A stretch of DNA of 16,214 nt from positions 1-16,214 of the forward strand of contig DAIDKJ010000011.1 in assembly GCA_027450105.1 (NCBI GenBank), in the 5' to 3' direction. Below, in pieces: positions 1 to 7,537 of this stretch (position 1 is its first letter; the number at the start of each line of letters is the position of its first letter). Under the pieces are notes generated by a model. The model ran no database searches. It was not told the DNA's origin and was given only the letters and a program-made list of their open reading frames with translations. Made by a program: the position numbers and the translations under genes. The DNA is from Ferrovum sp. (GTDB taxonomy: Bacteria; Pseudomonadota; Gammaproteobacteria; Burkholderiales; Ferrovaceae).

Positions 1-2
1 GC

Positions 3-404
3 GGCTACCGAGGCGGTGGTTGGGGTGGCGGTTACTGGGGAGGGCGCCCCTGGTACGGTGGCGGTTGGGGCTGGAACGATTGGGGCTGGGGGCTAGGACT
101 GGGCCTGGGGTTGGGTTATGGGGCCTGGGCTTTGTCAGAGCCCTATGTGTACAACCCCTATCCCTGGGGGGTGGGTTATGGGGTCCCAGTGGCTGCCTAC
201 CCCAATACGGTGGTGGTTTCTGCACCGTCGGAACCGGTTTCACCCCAGGGTACAACCTATCTGGGAAGCACCCAATCGGCCCCGGCGCCCGTGCAGAACT
301 GGTTTTACTGCGATTCGGCCAAGGGCTATTATCCCTACGTTCCCCAATGCCCCGAGCCCTGGCGCGCAGTGCCGGCGGTTCCACCAGGCCAGATCAGCCA
401 GTGA
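3..404 (+). CDS. Gly/Trp/Tyr-rich hypothetical protein, 3' part only
   Basis: The frame is open from the left edge to a TGA at 402-404, so the true start lies outside the window. The first ~40 visible residues are mostly Gly, Trp and Tyr (for example YRGGGWGGGYW). A Pro/Tyr/Val section follows. The end reads NWFYCDSAKGYYPYVPQCPE, with two cysteines about 17 residues apart. From memory, this Tyr-Cys-x(n)-YYPYV-x-x-C-x3-W ending is common in small exported or lipoprotein-like proteobacterial proteins whose function is not established. The other plus-strand open frames over this stretch have the biased composition expected of shadows. The missing N-terminus prevents a check for a signal peptide or lipobox. 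I assign no function. Confidence 0.7.
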   Translation, partial: GYRGGGWGGGYWGGRPWYGGGWGWNDWGWGLGLGLGLGYGAWALSEPYVYNPYPWGVGYGVPVAAYPNTVVVSAPSEPVSPQGTTYLGSTQSAPAPVQNWFYCDSAKGYYPYVPQCPEPWRAVPAVPPGQISQ

Positions 405-453
405 GTCTGGTCGTGCTGATCTTTCCTGGACTGCGGAAAACCGGGTTTCCGTG

Positions 454-474
454 ATCACCCTCGGGGGGTGGTTT
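454..474 (+). terminator. Possible weak terminator hairpin after the Gly/Trp-rich gene
   Basis: ATCACCC (454-460) pairs with GGGTGGT (466-472) around a 5-nt loop, giving seven pairs with one G-T. Only a short TTT follows, so intrinsic termination would be weak. A second small hairpin, GGAAA/TTTCC with a 6-nt loop, sits just before it at 435-450. The pair lies in the 103-nt gap between two converging genes, where termination is expected. Confidence 0.4.
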
Positions 475-507
475 GAGCGCAACAATCCGGACCGATGGGC
501 GACTCTT

Positions 508-936
508 TTAGCGATAGACCAACACCGGGATTTCTGAGTGCGTCAATACTTTCTGGGTTTCACTACCCAGCAAAAATCCGGCCAATCCCCGGCGGCCGTG
601 GGAGGCCATCATGATCAAGTCGCAGCCGCGCTCCCGGGCCATGTTGATGATGCCGTTGTACGGAGAAAACTCGACGCTTTTTACGGTTTCGAAAGGAATG
701 TTGGCTGACCGGGCTTCCTGGGCGAAGGCTGCCAAGTGTCGTTCGGCCTCTTTTTCCAGTTGTTCCATGACATTTTGCGGGGTTTCCACTGCAAATTCGC
801 TCATGGGCAGATATTCCACCACGCAGCTATAGGCCGTGACTTTGGCGCCCAGGGCTTTGGCCATTTCGATGCCGCCGGTCACTGCTTTTTGAGATAATTC
901 GGAGCCATCGGTGGCGATGAGAATGTGTTTGAACAT
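508..936 (-). CDS. Universal stress protein, UspA family
   Basis: This is a single-domain Usp protein of 142 residues, a normal length for the family. It opens with MFKHILIATDGSE, the first beta strand and the Asp of the nucleotide pocket. It ends with the ATP-binding signature: ASHG at 111-114, nine residues, then GS at 124-125, followed by the usual IPVLVYR final strand. The first position of the G-2x-G-9x-G(S/T) motif is Ala, which is frequent in the family. Such proteins bind ATP or AMP and support survival under stress. The frame extends 12 codons upstream, but the ATG at 936 has a strong AAGGAGG 7 nt before it and starts at the conserved N-terminus. The gene stands alone, divergent from ccmF, with its own promoter. 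Confidence 0.93.
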   Translation of the reverse strand: MFKHILIATDGSELSQKAVTGGIEMAKALGAKVTAYSCVVEYLPMSEFAVETPQNVMEQLEKEAERHLAAFAQEARSANIPFETVKSVEFSPYNGIINMARERGCDLIMMASHGRRGLAGFLLGSETQKVLTHSEIPVLVYR

Positions 937-942
937 GAAAAG

Positions 943-949
943 CCTCCTT
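943..949 (-). promoter_or_regulatory. Shine-Dalgarno sequence of the universal stress gene
   Basis: AAGGAGG on the minus strand, 6-7 nt before the ATG at 936. It selects this start over an upstream in-frame ATG at 972. Confidence 0.8.
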
Positions 950-977
950 CGGATAGATGTAAACAGCAACACAAAAC

Positions 978-983
978 ATTATA
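978..983 (-). promoter_or_regulatory. Sigma-70 -10 box for the universal stress gene
   Basis: The minus strand reads a perfect TATAAT here. Transcription would begin near 970 and give a leader of roughly 35 nt. I see no good -35 hexamer at 16-18 nt, so the promoter may be activator-dependent. On the plus strand a much poorer pair, TTGCCT (987-992) and TTTTAA (1010-1015) with a 17-nt spacer, is the only candidate I see for ccmF. Confidence 0.45.
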
Positions 984-1041
984 TTCTTGCCTGATGTACA
1001 CTGACGGACTTTTAAAAAATTATGTGCTTGAAGGGGTGTGA

Positions 1042-3042
1042 ATGATTCCTGAACTTGGCCACTTTGCGCTGATTCTGGCGCTGGTCTTATCTGTCGTCCT
1101 CTCTTTTGTGGCGCTGGCCGGAGCCCAACGCGGCGTGGCCATCTGGATTGGATTGGCCCGCCCCACGGCGGTCTTGCTCTTTTTATCCATGGTGGTATCT
1201 TTTGGTGCGCTGGCCTGGGCGTTTCTGCACAACGATTTTTCGGTGCTGTATGTCAGCGAACACTCCAATTCCAAATTGCCCGTGCAATACCAGTTCTCCG
1301 CCGTCTGGGGAGGGCACGAGGGGTCGCTGTTGCTCTGGGTGCTGCTCCTGACTGCCTGGACGGCTGCTGTCGCCCTGTTTTCCCGGCGCTTGCCAGATCC
1401 TGTGGTGGCACGGGTGTTGGGGGTGCTGGCTTTGGTGATCCTGGGCTTCATCCTGTTCATTTTGCTCACGTCCAATCCCTTCGATCGACTCATTCCGGCA
1501 GCACCCGAAGGGCGGGATTTGAATCCGCTCCTGCAGGATCCCGGGTTGGTTTACCACCCGCCTGTGCTGTACATGGGGTATGTGGGGTTTTCGGTGGCTT
1601 TCGCCTTTGCCATTTCGGCGCTGATTTCGGGACGACTGGATGCCACTTGGGCGCGCTGGTCCCGCCCCTGGACGCTGGCGGCCTGGGTGTTCTTGACGCT
1701 GGGCATCTGTTTTGGCTCCCGCTGGGCCTATTACGAGCTGGGTTGGGGCGGGTGGTGGTTTTGGGATCCCGTGGAAAATGCCTCCTTCATGCCCTGGTTG
1801 GTGGGTACGGCCTTGGTTCATTCACTGGTGGTGACCGAAAAGCGCGGTGCATTCAAGCGTTGGACCGTCTTGCTGGCCATTGCGGCTTTCTCGCTTTCCC
1901 TTTTGGGAACCTTCATCGTTCGTTCTGGCGTGCTGACGTCGGTGCATGCTTTTGCCTCTGACCCCAAACGCGGTATCTTTGTCCTGGCTTTTCTGGCCTT
2001 GGTGATTGGTGGTTCTCTAACCCTGTTTGCATGGCGTGCTCCTTCGGTGGGCGATGGGGGGCAATTCAAACTGGTTTCAAGGGAATCCTTTCTCTTGCTG
2101 AATAATGTGCTGCTGGTGGTGGCCGGAGCTTCTGTACTGCTGGGAACGATCTACCCCATGTTGATCGATGCCCTCAATCTGGGAAAGCTATCCGTTGGCC
2201 CCCCCTACTTCAACACCGTATTCGTTCCGCTCATGATTCCTCTGCTCCTGATCCTGCCATTGGGTACCCTGGCCCATTGGAAAAAGGCTTCTCTGGGGGC
2301 GTTGCTGCGCTCTTTGCGCATCGAACTGGTTTTGGCCCTGCTGGCGGGTGCCCTGGTTCCAATCTGGATGGGAGGATTCACCCCCCTGGCTGGACTGGGA
2401 ATTGCCATAGCCGTGTGGCTGGCTGCTGCCGTTGTGCGTCAGGTCTGGGCCTGGCGTAAGGCAGGCAAGATCCCCCTCTGGTTTTGGGGGATGCAAACTG
2501 CCCATCTGGGGCTTGCCGTGTTTGTGGTGGGGGTTACTCTGATCAAGGGCTATGAACTGGAAAGAGATGTGCGCATGGCTGCGGGCGATACCCTGACGCT
2601 GGCCGGGACCACTTTTCAGTTCAAGGGGGTGGAACAGGTCCCTGGGCCCAATTATACCGCCCAGCGAGGAACGGTGACCTATAGCGAAAATGGACAGATT
2701 CTGGGGCTGCTGGAACCGGAAAAGCGCAATTACTTTTCCTCGCCCATGCCCATGACGGAAGCCGCCATCCATTCCACCGTGGGGCGCGATCTATATGTCT
2801 CTTTGGGAGAGCCCTTGGGACAGGGAGCCTGGAGCGTACGGATCTATTACAAACCGTTCGTCAACTGGATCTGGGCCGGCTGTGTTCTCATGGCGCTGGG
2901 AGGTGTTCTGGCTGCATCGGATCGGCGCTATCGAGTTCGTTCGAGCAAGGGACAGGCATCCCTGGACAGCGCGCCCACGGGAGCACGGGCCGCTGCGCCA
3001 GCGGTGACCCTGAATCCATCCTCGGGGGGGCAATCGGCGTGA
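1042..3042 (+). CDS. ccmF: Cytochrome c heme lyase subunit CcmF
   Basis: A large polytopic membrane protein of 666 residues, normal for CcmF. With CcmH and CcmI it attaches heme from holo-CcmE to apocytochromes in the periplasm. The WWD domain is clear (WGGWWFWDP at 235-243). All four family histidines are present: His172 (VYHPP), His260 (ALVHS), His302 (TSVHAF) and His488 (TAHLG). These match E. coli His173, 261, 303 and 491 closely. The ATG at 1042 follows AAGGGG at 1031-1036. The last ~30 residues are Ala/Ser/Pro-rich and probably cytoplasmic tail. Residue 227, in GSRWAYYE just before the WWD motif, is Arg; family members usually have a neutral or aromatic residue there. First gene of the ccmFGHI operon, overlapping ccmG by 4 nt. 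Confidence 0.97.
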   Translation: MIPELGHFALILALVLSVVLSFVALAGAQRGVAIWIGLARPTAVLLFLSMVVSFGALAWAFLHNDFSVLYVSEHSNSKLPVQYQFSAVWGGHEGSLLLWVLLLTAWTAAVALFSRRLPDPVVARVLGVLALVILGFILFILLTSNPFDRLIPAAPEGRDLNPLLQDPGLVYHPPVLYMGYVGFSVAFAFAISALISGRLDATWARWSRPWTLAAWVFLTLGICFGSRWAYYELGWGGWWFWDPVENASFMPWLVGTALVHSLVVTEKRGAFKRWTVLLAIAAFSLSLLGTFIVRSGVLTSVHAFASDPKRGIFVLAFLALVIGGSLTLFAWRAPSVGDGGQFKLVSRESFLLLNNVLLVVAGASVLLGTIYPMLIDALNLGKLSVGPPYFNTVFVPLMIPLLLILPLGTLAHWKKASLGALLRSLRIELVLALLAGALVPIWMGGFTPLAGLGIAIAVWLAAAVVRQVWAWRKAGKIPLWFWGMQTAHLGLAVFVVGVTLIKGYELERDVRMAAGDTLTLAGTTFQFKGVEQVPGPNYTAQRGTVTYSENGQILGLLEPEKRNYFSSPMPMTEAAIHSTVGRDLYVSLGEPLGQGAWSVRIYYKPFVNWIWAGCVLMALGGVLAASDRRYRVRSSKGQASLDSAPTGARAAAPAVTLNPSSGGQSA

Positions 3043-3578
3043 GCAAACGATTCAACCTCTGGTTCATCCTGCCCTTGGCGGTGTTTGTGGGATTGGTGGC
3101 TTTCTTTGCTGTGGGGTTGCAACGGGATCCGCATCTGGTGCCTTCTCCGCTCATCGATCGACCAGCCCCCAATTTTCTTTTGCCGCAGTTAGAGGCGCAG
3201 GGAAAATCTTTTTCGCCGGCCACCTATCATGGCCAGGTTTGGTTGCTCAACGTCTGGGCCTCCTGGTGCGTGTCTTGCCGTGAAGAGCATCCAGTCCTGC
3301 TGAAGTTTTCCCGCGAACAGCACATTCCGCTGGTGGGACTGGACTACAAGGATCAGGCTGCCGATGCCCAGCATTGGCTGGACAATTACGGCAATCCCTA
3401 TACCCTGACTGCAGTGGATGCGGACGGGCGGGTCGGTATCGATTACGGAGTTTATGGCGTACCCGAAACCTACATCATCGACAAGGCAGGCATCATTCGC
3501 TATAAGCAAATCGGACCCATTACCCCCGAGTCTTTGCAACAGGTCATCCTGCCCTTGTTACGGGAGTTGCAGAAATGA
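3039..3578 (+). CDS. ccmG: Periplasmic thiol-disulfide oxidoreductase CcmG (DsbE)
   Basis: A 179-residue membrane-anchored thioredoxin-like protein. One N-terminal helix (about residues 8-27) precedes a periplasmic domain with the active site WASWCVSC (Cys77, Cys80) and the cis-proline region YGVPETYIID. CcmG keeps the apocytochrome CxxCH thiols, directly or through CcmH, reduced for heme attachment. The start is GTG at 3039, inside the ccmF stop (GTGA overlap), preceded by a run of seven G at 3024-3030. No better in-frame start lies near the membrane helix. It overlaps ccmH by 4 nt at ATGA. Confidence 0.96.
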   Translation: MSKRFNLWFILPLAVFVGLVAFFAVGLQRDPHLVPSPLIDRPAPNFLLPQLEAQGKSFSPATYHGQVWLLNVWASWCVSCREEHPVLLKFSREQHIPLVGLDYKDQAADAQHWLDNYGNPYTLTAVDADGRVGIDYGVYGVPETYIIDKAGIIRYKQIGPITPESLQQVILPLLRELQK

Positions 3579-4042
3579 AAAACCTGATCCGGGTACTGAT
3601 GGTGCTGTTGGGTCTGGGACTTTCCTGGGCCACCCTGGCAGGCGAAGCCAAGCCCCTGGCTGAGGATCCGGTGGTGGAGCAACGCATGATCAAGATCGCA
3701 GAAGAAATGCGTTGTCTGGTGTGCCAGAACGAATCCTTGGCAGGATCGCACGCGGATTTGGCGGAGGATTTGCGCCAGGAGATCCGGGAGCAGATCCGCC
3801 AGGGAAAAAGCAATCAGGAGGTCATGGACTTCATGGTGACCCGCTACGGCGATTTCGTACGCTATCGCCCACCAGTCAAACCCACCACCTGGCTGCTGTG
3901 GTTTGGGCCTTTTCTGCTACTGGCCCTGGGCCTTGCCGTCCTGGCGGGGGTGCTGCGTCACCGTGCCCGAACGCCTGCTACTGAGCCCCTGTCTGCCGAG
4001 CAAAAACAACACGCCGAGGCGCTACTGCGCGACCAACCATGA
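3575..4042 (+). CDS. ccmH: Cytochrome c maturation protein CcmH (CcmL/NrfF type)
   Basis: A 155-residue protein with a signal or anchor helix (about 4-22), the CcmH signature RCLVCQNESLAGS with Cys47 and Cys50, and a second helix at about 105-127 (WLLWFGPFLLLALGLAV). A short polar cytoplasmic tail follows. CcmH interacts with CcmG and CcmF to reduce apocytochrome before ligation. This is the short, single-domain form. The TPR part that is fused in E. coli CcmH is the separate downstream gene ccmI here. Start and stop overlap both neighbours by 4 nt (ATGA), implying translational coupling. Confidence 0.96.
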   Translation: MKNLIRVLMVLLGLGLSWATLAGEAKPLAEDPVVEQRMIKIAEEMRCLVCQNESLAGSHADLAEDLRQEIREQIRQGKSNQEVMDFMVTRYGDFVRYRPPVKPTTWLLWFGPFLLLALGLAVLAGVLRHRARTPATEPLSAEQKQHAEALLRDQP

Positions 4043-5352
4043 CCTCATTTCTCCTTGCCGCCAGCGCCCTGACGCTGCTGGTGCTGGCTGTCCTGTTCTT
4101 TTTTCTGTTGCGTCACCGCCGGGTCATCAACGACAATCGAAAGTCCCTCAATGCCGCTGTGTACCGCGATCAGTTGGCCGAACTGGAAGCAGAACACCGT
4201 GAAGGCAGTCTGGCGGACGCCGATTTTGCCCAGGCCCGGGATGAAGTGCAGCATCGCCTCCTGGAAGAGGCCACCGTCAATCCCGAGGTTACGGACTACA
4301 CGCATGGACGGATCGTGGCCGTGGTGTTGCTGATCCTGATTCCTCTGGCTGCGGGCGGAATCTACGCTTGGCGCGGTAACCCGGCAGTGTTCAATCCCCA
4401 GGCCCAGACTCCGCTCCAGCAAGTGAGTGAGCAGCAGATCAAGGAAATGGTCGCCAAACTGGAGGCCAAACTGGCCAAAGAGCCCAATGATCCGGAAGGC
4501 TGGGCCATGCTGGCGCGCTCCTACATGAACATGGACCGTCCGCTGGATGCGCGTAAAGCCTTTGAGCACCTCAAGGATCAACTGCATACCAACCCCCAGT
4601 TGATGGTGGATTATGCCGAAGCGCTGGCCTCGGACGGGCAGGATCAGGCGGCACTGTTGCGTGCGCGTGATCTGGTGGATGAGGCGCTTAAACTGGAGCC
4701 GGGAAACCCCAAAGGATTGTTCATGGCCGGTGGTTTTGCCTTTGCCGGCAGGGATTTCCGCAAAGCTGCGACGATTTGGGAAAAACTCATGCCGCTACTG
4801 GAGCCGGGATCTCAGGATGCCAACTTTGTCCTGGAAAACCTGAACGTGGCCCGAGCCAAGCTAAAGCTGCCCCCATTGCGACCGGAGCAATTTCAGGAGC
4901 CCGCAGGTCCGGTGAAATCTCCTCCAGCGGGAGCCGGGGCTCAGGATAATCCGGGTGTTGCTCCAAACGCCAGCAGCCCGGCGCCGTCTGCGGCCGGAAA
5001 TACGGGTGCCAGCGCGGTATCGGGCCGGGTGACGCTGGATCCTGCCTTGCGCGCCAAAGTGTCTTCCACCGACACGGTTTACTTGTTTGCGCGGGTTCCC
5101 GATGGCCCCCGAATGCCTTTGGCGGTTTTGAAAACCACCGCAGGGCAACTCCCTCTGGACTTTGAGCTGACCGACGAGATGGCCATGAGTCGCCAGTTCA
5201 ATTTATCTTCAGTGCGGACGGTTCGTGTGGAGGCCAGGATTTCCAAGTCGGGCAGCGCAACGCCTACTTCCGGCGACCTCACCGGCATGAGTGCTGTGGT
5301 CAAACCGGGTGCCCGAGGAGTTCGGCTCGTCATCGACCAGGTTCAGCCCTGA
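4039..5352 (+). CDS. ccmI: Apocytochrome chaperone CcmI, TPR protein
   Basis: A 437-residue protein. Helix 1 spans about 3-24. A cytoplasmic loop of about 65 residues with the family motif YRDQLAELE (42-50) follows, then helix 2 at about 91-110. The periplasmic part has TPR-like helices (about 130-275, for example GWAMLARSYMNMDRPLDARK). An Ala/Pro/Gly-rich linker (about 285-326) leads to a C-terminal beta-rich domain beginning SGRVTLDPALRAKV, also seen in many proteobacterial CcmI proteins. CcmI holds the C-terminus of the apocytochrome and presents it to CcmFH. Last gene of the plus-strand ccm half; its TGA (5350-5352) runs straight into a 37-bp tandem repeat. Confidence 0.95.
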   Translation: MTSFLLAASALTLLVLAVLFFFLLRHRRVINDNRKSLNAAVYRDQLAELEAEHREGSLADADFAQARDEVQHRLLEEATVNPEVTDYTHGRIVAVVLLILIPLAAGGIYAWRGNPAVFNPQAQTPLQQVSEQQIKEMVAKLEAKLAKEPNDPEGWAMLARSYMNMDRPLDARKAFEHLKDQLHTNPQLMVDYAEALASDGQDQAALLRARDLVDEALKLEPGNPKGLFMAGGFAFAGRDFRKAATIWEKLMPLLEPGSQDANFVLENLNVARAKLKLPPLRPEQFQEPAGPVKSPPAGAGAQDNPGVAPNASSPAPSAAGNTGASAVSGRVTLDPALRAKVSSTDTVYLFARVPDGPRMPLAVLKTTAGQLPLDFELTDEMAMSRQFNLSSVRTVRVEARISKSGSATPTSGDLTGMSAVVKPGARGVRLVIDQVQP

Positions 5353-5424
5353 GCGGGACCAGAGCCTCCTTCACCAAGTTCGATCCTGAGCGGGGTCAGA
5401 GCCACATTCACCAAGTTCGACCCT
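5351..5424. repeat. 37-bp imperfect tandem repeat between convergent ccm operons
   Basis: Two adjacent 37-bp units, 5351-5387 and 5388-5424, agree at 32 positions. Both begin GAGCGGG and contain CAGAGCC and TTCACCAAGTTCGA. A degenerate partial copy (CCAGGTTCAGCCCT) precedes them inside the end of ccmI. The first unit begins within the ccmI stop codon. There are no spacers, so this is not a CRISPR. It looks like a short minisatellite or a REP-like remnant. Confidence 0.85.
5378..5402. terminator. Hairpin at the repeat junction, possible bidirectional terminator
   Basis: GTTC plus GATCC (5378-5386) can pair with GGGTC (5393-5397) and GAGC (5399-5402). This gives nine pairs, two of them G-T, with one bulged A (5398) and a 6-nt loop. 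It sits between the ends of ccmI and ccmE. There is no T-run on either strand, so intrinsic termination is uncertain. The first unit forms a poorer version of the same fold with the end of ccmI. Confidence 0.35.
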
Positions 5425-5438
5425 CGGCTGGAAAGGAC

Positions 5439-5879
5439 CTACGGTTTCAGGGTGCGGGCGGCTTTTTGGGCCTGATCCACGGCGTCTTTGGCCTCGGGCG
5501 GCATGTAGTTTTCGTCGTGTTTGGCCAGAACTTCGGTGGCAACGAATTGCCCTTCCGCTTGCAATTTACCCTGAGCCACCACCCCGCGCCCTTCTTTGAA
5601 GAGATCTGGCAGAATCCCAGTATAGCTTACCGCTGTTTCGCGGGAGGTGTCGGTAACAATGAAATGAGCCGTGAGGCCATCCCGGGTCAGGGATCCTGCC
5701 TTGACCAGACCCCCGATTCGAAAGGCCTTGTTTTTGGGGGCTTCGCCCTTGGCAATTTGGGTGGGCGTATAAAAAAACACGAGGTTACTGCGAAACGCGT
5801 TCAGGACCAGCACGGCCGCAACCCCAAGCACGGCCACCCCGCCCACAATCAGTAGCAAACGCTTGTGGCGGGATTTCAT
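5439..5879 (-). CDS. ccmE: Periplasmic heme chaperone CcmE
   Basis: A 146-residue protein with one N-terminal anchor helix (about 8-26, LLLIVGGVAVLGV), then an OB-fold domain (FRIGGLVKAGSLT, VSYTGILPDLFKEG). The covalent heme-binding site is LAKHDENYMP, with His121 and Tyr125 equivalent to E. coli His130 and Tyr134. CcmE receives heme from CcmC and passes it to CcmF. The frame is open 36 codons further upstream, but that part overlaps ccmD and has no family similarity. The ATG at 5879 follows AGGAG (5888-5892) and overlaps the ccmD stop. Last gene of the minus-strand ccm half. Confidence 0.96.
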   Translation of the reverse strand: MKSRHKRLLLIVGGVAVLGVAAVLVLNAFRSNLVFFYTPTQIAKGEAPKNKAFRIGGLVKAGSLTRDGLTAHFIVTDTSRETAVSYTGILPDLFKEGRGVVAQGKLQAEGQFVATEVLAKHDENYMPPEAKDAVDQAQKAARTLKP

Positions 5880-6043
5880 TGCAGGTGCTCCTGTCCAGAC
5901 AAACGGGTGAGAATGGTCTGCCGACGGCGTTTTAGCAGCCAGAGTTCCAGCAGCATACCCAAGGCGCAGGCTCCAAAGCTGCCCCACACGTAAAATGCGT
6001 AGCCGCCCATTTGCACGAAATCACTGAAACTGTTCCACTGCAT
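5876..6043 (-). CDS. ccmD: Small heme exporter subunit CcmD
   Basis: A 55-residue single-helix protein. It begins MQWNSFSDFVQMGGYAFYVW, the recognisable CcmD N-terminus (short amphipathic start, then MGGYAFYVWGS). The hydrophobic helix continues (ACALGMLLELWLL) and a basic KRRRQ stop-transfer follows. CcmD associates with CcmABC and promotes release of holo-CcmE. The stop overlaps the ccmE start at ATGA. The Shine-Dalgarno sequence is weak (CGGATAAAACG before the ATG). A 65-nt gap separates it from ccmC, the largest within this operon. Confidence 0.93.
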   Translation of the reverse strand: MQWNSFSDFVQMGGYAFYVWGSFGACALGMLLELWLLKRRRQTILTRLSGQEHLQ

Positions 6044-6108
6044 CGTTTTATCCGTTTGTGATCGATTGAAGATTGATAAAGGTGTGTTTGGTCAGACCGC
6101 AAAGGGGA

Positions 6109-6852
6109 TCATTCGGTTGCATTGCGCTTGACCCATTCACTGCTCAATTCCCGTTCCAGCATGATGCAGCGCACGCGCGCGAGCGCCACGGCAATGGTGT
6201 AGGCCCAAAAGGCCAGCGCCATGAGCAACATGCCTGCCAGCATGGTATGCGCCATGCTGGGTGCTTTGGTCATGGATACAGAAGCCCCCTGATGCAAGGT
6301 GTTCCACCACTGCACCGAAAAGTAGATGATGGGCACGTTGATGACACCCACCAGAGCCAGCAGTGCTCCGGCCTTGTCGGCCCGACGGGGGTCATCGATG
6401 GAGGATTGCAGGGCGATGAAACCGAGATACAGGAAAAACAGAATCAATTGGGAAGTGAGGCGAGCATCCCAAACCCACCAGGCGCCCCACATGGGTTTTC
6501 CCCAAAGGGCCCCGGTCCATAGCGAGAGGAAAGCGAACAGGGCTCCCGTGGGAGCCAGTGCGGCCGTCATCATGCCCGATAACCGGGTTTTGAAGGCCAG
6601 TCCCAAAGCAGACCAGAACGCCATGACGCAATAGACGAACATGGACATCCAGCTGGCCGGGACATGCACAAAAATGATGCGGTAGCCTTCACCCTGCTGA
6701 GCGTCGGTGGGCGCCACCAGTAAGCCAATCCACAGACCCGCAAGACCCAGCACGGCGGCAGCGGCAGCAAAATAGGGAATCATGCGCCCGGCCAGAGGAT
6801 AAAAGCTGGCGGGCGAGGCATATTTAAACCAGTTGACGAGGGAACGACTCAT
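6109..6852 (-). CDS. ccmC: Heme-handling membrane protein CcmC
   Basis: A 247-residue protein with six predicted helices. The WWD domain is intact (KPMWGAWWVWDARLTSQ, about 119-135) and both heme-ligand histidines are present: His63 (FVHVPASW) and His187 (WWNTLHQGAS). CcmC loads heme onto CcmE in the periplasm. The frame extends 26 codons upstream into ccmB, but the ATG at 6852 begins at the conserved region and has GGAG 7 nt before it. Only 4 nt separate it from the ccmB stop, so the two are likely coupled. Confidence 0.96.
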   Translation of the reverse strand: MSRSLVNWFKYASPASFYPLAGRMIPYFAAAAAVLGLAGLWIGLLVAPTDAQQGEGYRIIFVHVPASWMSMFVYCVMAFWSALGLAFKTRLSGMMTAALAPTGALFAFLSLWTGALWGKPMWGAWWVWDARLTSQLILFFLYLGFIALQSSIDDPRRADKAGALLALVGVINVPIIYFSVQWWNTLHQGASVSMTKAPSMAHTMLAGMLLMALAFWAYTIAVALARVRCIMLERELSSEWVKRNATE

Positions 6853-6856
6853 GCCT

Positions 6857-7537
6857 TTACTCCAGTGCAACGCGCAGGGCCGCGGTGGTGGCCCAAGGCG
6901 CAAAAAAAAGTGAAACCAGCAACACAGCACCCAATAGCGAAAAATGACCTTCTGCCCCCAATCCGGCCAGATCGGCTTCTACCGCCCCCGCGCCAAAGAT
7001 GAGCGCAGGAATATACAAGGGAAGAATCAATAAGGACAACAGGGCCCCACCACCGCGGACCCCCAAGGTCAATGCAGCTCCAACTGCGCCGATCAGGGAC
7101 AGGATAGGGGTTCCCAGAAGCAGCGAAAGCATCAACAAGCCCAGGCTACGCCCGGGAAGATCGAATTGAACCCCCAGAATGGGTGCAATCAATACCACGG
7201 GCAGCCCGGAAACCAGCCAATGGGCCACGATTTTACCAGCCACGAGCAGGGTGAAAGACTGCGGTGAAAGGGCCATCTGCTCCAGCGTGCCATCGGCGTG
7301 ATCGGGTGCAAACAGGCGCTGCAGTCCCAGCAGGGTGGCCAGCAAGGCGCCTATCCACAGGGCGCCGGGGGCAATTTTACGCAGCAGGTCCGTATCCGGG
7401 CCAATCCCCAGAGGGAGCAGATTGACGACGATCACAAAGAAAAACAGGGCGGTGACGATCTCGGTTTTATGCCGCGCGGCCAATAAGAGGTCACGGCGAA
7501 TGGCAAGAATGAAGGGGGAAGCGTGCGGGAACGTCAT
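6857..7537 (-). CDS. ccmB: Heme exporter permease CcmB
   Basis: A 226-residue permease, normal family length, with about six hydrophobic helices. Family regions include RRDLLLAARHK near the N-terminus, the coupling segment LFAPDHADGTLEQMALSP (76-92) and a hydrophobic C-terminus. It forms the CcmAB ABC transporter with ccmA and acts in release of CcmE from CcmC. The reading frame is open far upstream inside ccmA in another phase, but the ATG at 7537 starts at the conserved N-terminus and overlaps the ccmA stop (ATGA). The downstream stop is TAA at 6857-6859. Confidence 0.95.
   Translation of the reverse strand: MTFPHASPFILAIRRDLLLAARHKTEIVTALFFFVIVVNLLPLGIGPDTDLLRKIAPGALWIGALLATLLGLQRLFAPDHADGTLEQMALSPQSFTLLVAGKIVAHWLVSGLPVVLIAPILGVQFDLPGRSLGLLMLSLLLGTPILSLIGAVGAALTLGVRGGGALLSLLILPLYIPALIFGAGAVEADLAGLGAEGHFSLLGAVLLVSLFFAPWATTAALRVALE

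Noticed and set aside
20..537. Other plus-strand open frames over the Gly/Trp-rich gene
   Set aside because: They arise from the repetitive GGG-rich coding sequence. Only the frame ending at 404 has the conserved Tyr/Cys ending.
2188..2772. Minus-strand open frame opposite ccmF
   Set aside because: It is entirely opposite the CcmF coding region, which has all its family residues. Its product is Gln/Gly/His-rich shadow sequence.
5351..5424. Possible CRISPR at the 37-bp repeats
   Set aside because: The units are directly adjacent with no spacers, only two full copies exist, and no cas genes are present.
5880..5987. 36-codon N-terminal extension of CcmE
   Set aside because: It overlaps ccmD in a different phase. 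The true start at 5879 has a Shine-Dalgarno sequence and the conserved anchor helix begins there.
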